From assembly GCA_030247855.1 (NCBI GenBank), contig JAPDRN010000054.1, forward strand, positions 149,078-213,077: DNA of 64,000 nucleotides, in the 5' to 3' direction. This document shows positions 61,891 through 64,000 of the stretch, piece by piece. Each line of letters starts with the position of its first letter. Positions within the stretch are counted from its first letter, which is position 1. Made by a program: the position numbers and the translations under genes. The notes under the pieces are model-generated. The model worked only from the letters and a program-made list of their open reading frames with translations, did no database searches and was not told the origin of the DNA. This DNA is from Knufia peltigerae. Lineage: Eukaryota; Ascomycota; Eurotiomycetes; Chaetothyriales; Trichomeriaceae.

Positions 61891-62880
61891 TCAGGGCTTG
61901 GCCGCCTGTTCGATGCGCTGCTCGATCGCACCGAAGATGCTGTTGCCGGCGGCATCGAGCATCTCGATGCGGACCACGTCGCCGAAGGTCATGAACGGCG
62001 TGCTCGGCTTGCCGTCGCGCAGGGTTTCCACCACGCGCTGTTCGGCGAAGCACGAAGCGCCCTTGCTGGTGTCTTCGTTGGCGATGGTGCCCGAGCCAAC
62101 GATGGTGCCGGCACTGAGCGGCCGCGTCTTCGCCGCGTGCGCGACCAGCTGGGCGAAGTTGAACTGCATGTCGACACCCGCTTCCGGCGCACCGAACCAC
62201 TTATCGTTGATGTGGGTCAGCAGCGGCAGGTGCACCTTGCTGTCCTGCCATGCAGCGCCCAGCTCATCAGGGGTGACGAACACCGGCGACAACGCCGAGC
62301 GCGGCTTGGATTGCAGGAAACCGAAGCCCTTGGCCAGCTCGCCCGGGATCAGGTTGCGCAGCGAGACGTCGTTGACCAGACCGATCAGCTGGATGTGGCC
62401 AGCGGCCTGTTCGGGCGTAGCCGCCATCGGCACGTCGTCGGTGATGACCACGATTTCCGCTTCCAGATCGATGCCATAGTCCTCGCTGACCACCTTGACC
62501 GCATCGCGCGGGCCGTAGAAACCGGCGCTGGTGGCCTGGTACATCAGCGGATCGCTGTAAAAGCTCTCCGGCACCTCGGCGCCGCGGGCGCGACGGACGC
62601 GCTCGACGTGCGGCAGGTAGGCGCTGCCATCAACGAATTCATAGGCGCGCGGCATCGGCGCGGCCAGGGCCTGCGGGTCCAGGTCGAACACGCCATCGGC
62701 GTCACCGGCATTGAGCGAGTCATACAGCGCGTTCAGGCGCGGAGCCAGATGGCTCCAGTCCTCCAGGGCCAACTGCAGGGTGGCGGCGATGCCGGTGGCG
62801 CGCACGCCGTGGCGCAAGTCACGCGAGACGACGATCAGGGTGCCGTCGCGGCCGCCTTCCTTCAAGGAACCAAGCTTCAT
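61891..62880 (-). CDS. fahA: Fumarylacetoacetate hydrolase family protein
   Basis: A 329-residue enzyme that cleaves fumarylacetoacetate to fumarate and acetoacetate. It starts MKLGSLKEGGRDGTLIVVSRD and has metal-binding DYGIDLEAEIVVITDDVP, ALSPVFVTPDELG and VGSGTIANEDTSKGASCFAEQR. The acetoacetate product could be handled by ScoAB at 28018-29380. Start 62880; open to 62916. maiA starts within 15 nt downstream. Confidence 0.92.
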   Translation of the reverse strand: MKLGSLKEGGRDGTLIVVSRDLRHGVRATGIAATLQLALEDWSHLAPRLNALYDSLNAGDADGVFDLDPQALAAPMPRAYEFVDGSAYLPHVERVRRARGAEVPESFYSDPLMYQATSAGFYGPRDAVKVVSEDYGIDLEAEIVVITDDVPMAATPEQAAGHIQLIGLVNDVSLRNLIPGELAKGFGFLQSKPRSALSPVFVTPDELGAAWQDSKVHLPLLTHINDKWFGAPEAGVDMQFNFAQLVAHAAKTRPLSAGTIVGSGTIANEDTSKGASCFAEQRVVETLRDGKPSTPFMTFGDVVRIEMLDAAGNSIFGAIEQRIEQAAKP

Positions 62881-62986
62881 GGTGGGTGTCCGGAGTCGTG
62901 GGCAAACAAGTTTCAAGTGTAATCAAATATCCGGTGCAGCCAAGCTGCAGCGCGGCATCGGTCCACCCTACCGTAAGGGGGGATCG

Positions 62987-63226
62987 GCAGGGTTGCACCC
63001 TGCACCTGCAGAGGCAACGGCCAAGGCAACCGCGAAAGCAACGGCAACAGCCGGCTCTGGGTTTTCTGTGGGTTGGGCGGGGCGGTATGGGGCTGCAGGA
63101 CACGCCGTAAACCCCTCCATGGGGGCTCGATGGCGCCATCCATGGCGCCAACGGTCCTGCAGCCCCATACCGCCCCGCCCTCGACAGTTTCCCGATGACG
63201 GTGGTAGATCCACGCCATGCGTGGAT
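62987..63226 (+). repeat. Long covarying stem-loop element, copy C, with SMAG
   Basis: Head palindrome GCAGGGTTGCACCCTGC (62987-63003), CACCTGCAGAGGC, a tract of GCAACG-type units (about 63014-63050), perfect 27-bp arms 63075-63101 and 63154-63180 around a 52-nt loop (63102-63153), CTCGACAGTTTCC, then GTAGATCCACGCCATGCGTGGAT (63204-63226). The loop differs from that of copy A at one base in 52, but the arms differ at six positions, all still paired. Confidence 0.92.
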
Positions 63227-63270
63227 GAATCTCCAACGAAATCGAATATTTCGACAATTGAACGAAGAGC

Positions 63271-63317
63271 ATCCACGCATGGCGTGGATCTACCGTGTCG
63301 ACCGAGGTCGACACCCA
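63271..63317 (-). repeat. Inverted SMAG and variable-stem palindrome between copies C and D
   Basis: The inverse of GTAGATCCACGC... (63271-63293), forming a REPIN with that at 63204, is followed by TGTCGACC-GA-GGTCGACA (about 63296-63313) with ACCCACC tail. Confidence 0.85.
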
Positions 63318-63355
63318 CCAGGAGCAGGTCATGCCATTCCAACCGATCGCGGAAA

Positions 63356-63547
63356 TCTGTCGAAGGCGGGGTGGGTCCGGTTGCGGGGGTGTCCGCGGCA
63401 TGGATGCCGCGGCCAAGCCTACAGGGACGTACTTGCGGCGTCCCCCGCAACCGGACCCACCCCGCCATCCCACAGGAACCCGGCTTTTGCCGTTGCCGTT
63501 GCCGTTACTGTTGCCTTGGCCTCGGCGGGTGCAGGGCGCAGCCCTGC
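63356..63547 (-). repeat. Long covarying stem-loop element, copy D
   Basis: Reverse-oriented copy: AAATCTGTCGAAGG, perfect 25-bp arms 63365-63389 and 63442-63466, 52-nt loop with the inner hairpin CCGCGGC-ATGGAT-GCCGCGG, CATCCCACAGG, a tract of GCCGTT units (about 63488-63515) and head palindrome GCAGGGCGCAGCCCTGC (63531-63547), matching the head of copy C. Confidence 0.92.
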
Positions 63548-63837
63548 CGAACCCCCAACCTGAACAGCCTGTTTTGCGTCAGGTCTCATCCTTCCGCTAG
63601 ACTATGCGGGTCTGCAGCGGCCGTCCGTTTCCCTCCGGGATCGCCGGCGACAGGGGTCCGCCCCATCGCCCGCCCCCACTCCGACGCCGTTCGTCACGCA
63701 TTCCAGCCTGCGCTTCGCGTTGGCTGCACCCAATTCTCGCAGCGCGGTTCACGGGAACGCTCCGAGTCAGCCGATCAGTTTGATCTGCCCCCGTCTGTCC
63801 GTTCGGACAGGCGTTAACTGTACTTGGAGCAATCTCA
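63548..63837. other. Leader region of the rhlE-type helicase gene
   Basis: About 290 bp with no gene. A TAGACT hexamer near 63598-63603 could be a -10, giving a long leader. A short palindrome CTGTCCG-TTCGGACAG near 63796-63812 lies 25 nt before the ATG, and CTTGGAGC near 63823 holds the ribosome-binding site. Long leaders are usual for cold-inducible DEAD-box helicases, so post-transcriptional control is plausible (inference). Confidence 0.45.
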
Positions 63838-64000
63838 ATGTCTTTTGAATCCCTGGGCCTTGCGCCCTTCCTGCTGCGTGCGCTCGCCGAGCAGGGCTAC
63901 GAAACCCCGACCCCGATCCAGCAGCAGGCGATCCCGCTGGTGCTGGCCGGTCGCGACCTGCTGGCCGGCGCACAGACCGGCACCGGCAAGACTGCCGCGT
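63838..64000 (+). CDS. rhlE: DEAD-box RNA helicase, N-terminal part (cut by window edge)
   Basis: The first 54 residues are visible: MSFESLGLAPFLLRALAEQGY, the Q-motif TPTPIQQQAIPLVLAGRDLL and Walker A AQTGTGKT. This is the RhlE-like group of ATP-dependent RNA helicases acting in ribosome assembly and mRNA decay. The rest runs off the window, so the exact subfamily rests on the N-terminus only. Confidence 0.85.
   Translation, partial: MSFESLGLAPFLLRALAEQGYETPTPIQQQAIPLVLAGRDLLAGAQTGTGKTAA

Overview
The window is high-GC bacterial chromosome, almost certainly from Stenotrophomonas (S. maltophilia complex, Lysobacteraceae/Xanthomonadaceae). The grounds are protein content, gene order (lptGF divergent from pepA-holC-valS; an LPS locus between etfA and metB, as in xanthomonads), and many short palindromes headed by GTAG, the REP class called SMAG in S. 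maltophilia. No rRNA, tRNA, prophage, CRISPR array or insertion sequence was seen.

Layout. 1-227 is the 5' end of purL. 228-1120 is a repeat-rich spacer before a secreted GH18 chitinase (1121-3232). 3310-5723 holds dsbC, xerD and an RDD membrane protein. 5806-13201 holds lptG-lptF facing away from pepA-holC-(small membrane protein)-valS. 13331-16451 holds a DMT permease, the rimI-(holD-like)-pssA operon and a DUF4124 protein. 17055-20740 holds proS, an H-NS-like protein and a ThrE-type exporter. 20833-24351 is an Mla-type lipid ABC transporter operon. 24436-32843 holds alkB, a 940-residue RgpF/HAD protein, scoAB and a SNF2 helicase. 33005-52118 is the surface polysaccharide region: an acyltransferase, rmlBACD, etfBA, spgM/xanB, wzm/wzt, a second acyltransferase, an Rmd-like reductase, two glycosyltransferases and gmd. 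52226-54899 is metB plus cystathionine beta-synthase. 55253-64000 holds a YdcH protein, a DUF4398/OmpA-like pair, a pilU-like ATPase, a radical SAM/UdgX DNA-repair pair, maiA-fahA of tyrosine breakdown and the start of an rhlE-type helicase.

Working together. spgM, xanB, gmd and the Rmd-like reductase form a plausible route fructose-6-P to GDP-D-rhamnose; rmlABCD make dTDP-L-rhamnose; the glycosyltransferases would polymerise; Wzm/Wzt would export the chain for ligation to lipid A-core, which LptF/LptG help move to the outer membrane. mlaEFD plus the lipoprotein handle phospholipid traffic.

The most unusual signal is non-coding. Three intergenic loci (291-833, 16466-16991, 62987-63547) each carry a back-to-back pair of long stem-loops. 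Five of the six have near-identical architecture: 25-27 bp arms around a loop of exactly 52 nt. Arm sequences differ between copies but stay paired, and a nested inner hairpin around an invariant ATCCAT also covaries. The sixth has an enlarged loop. I do not recognise a described function for this family.
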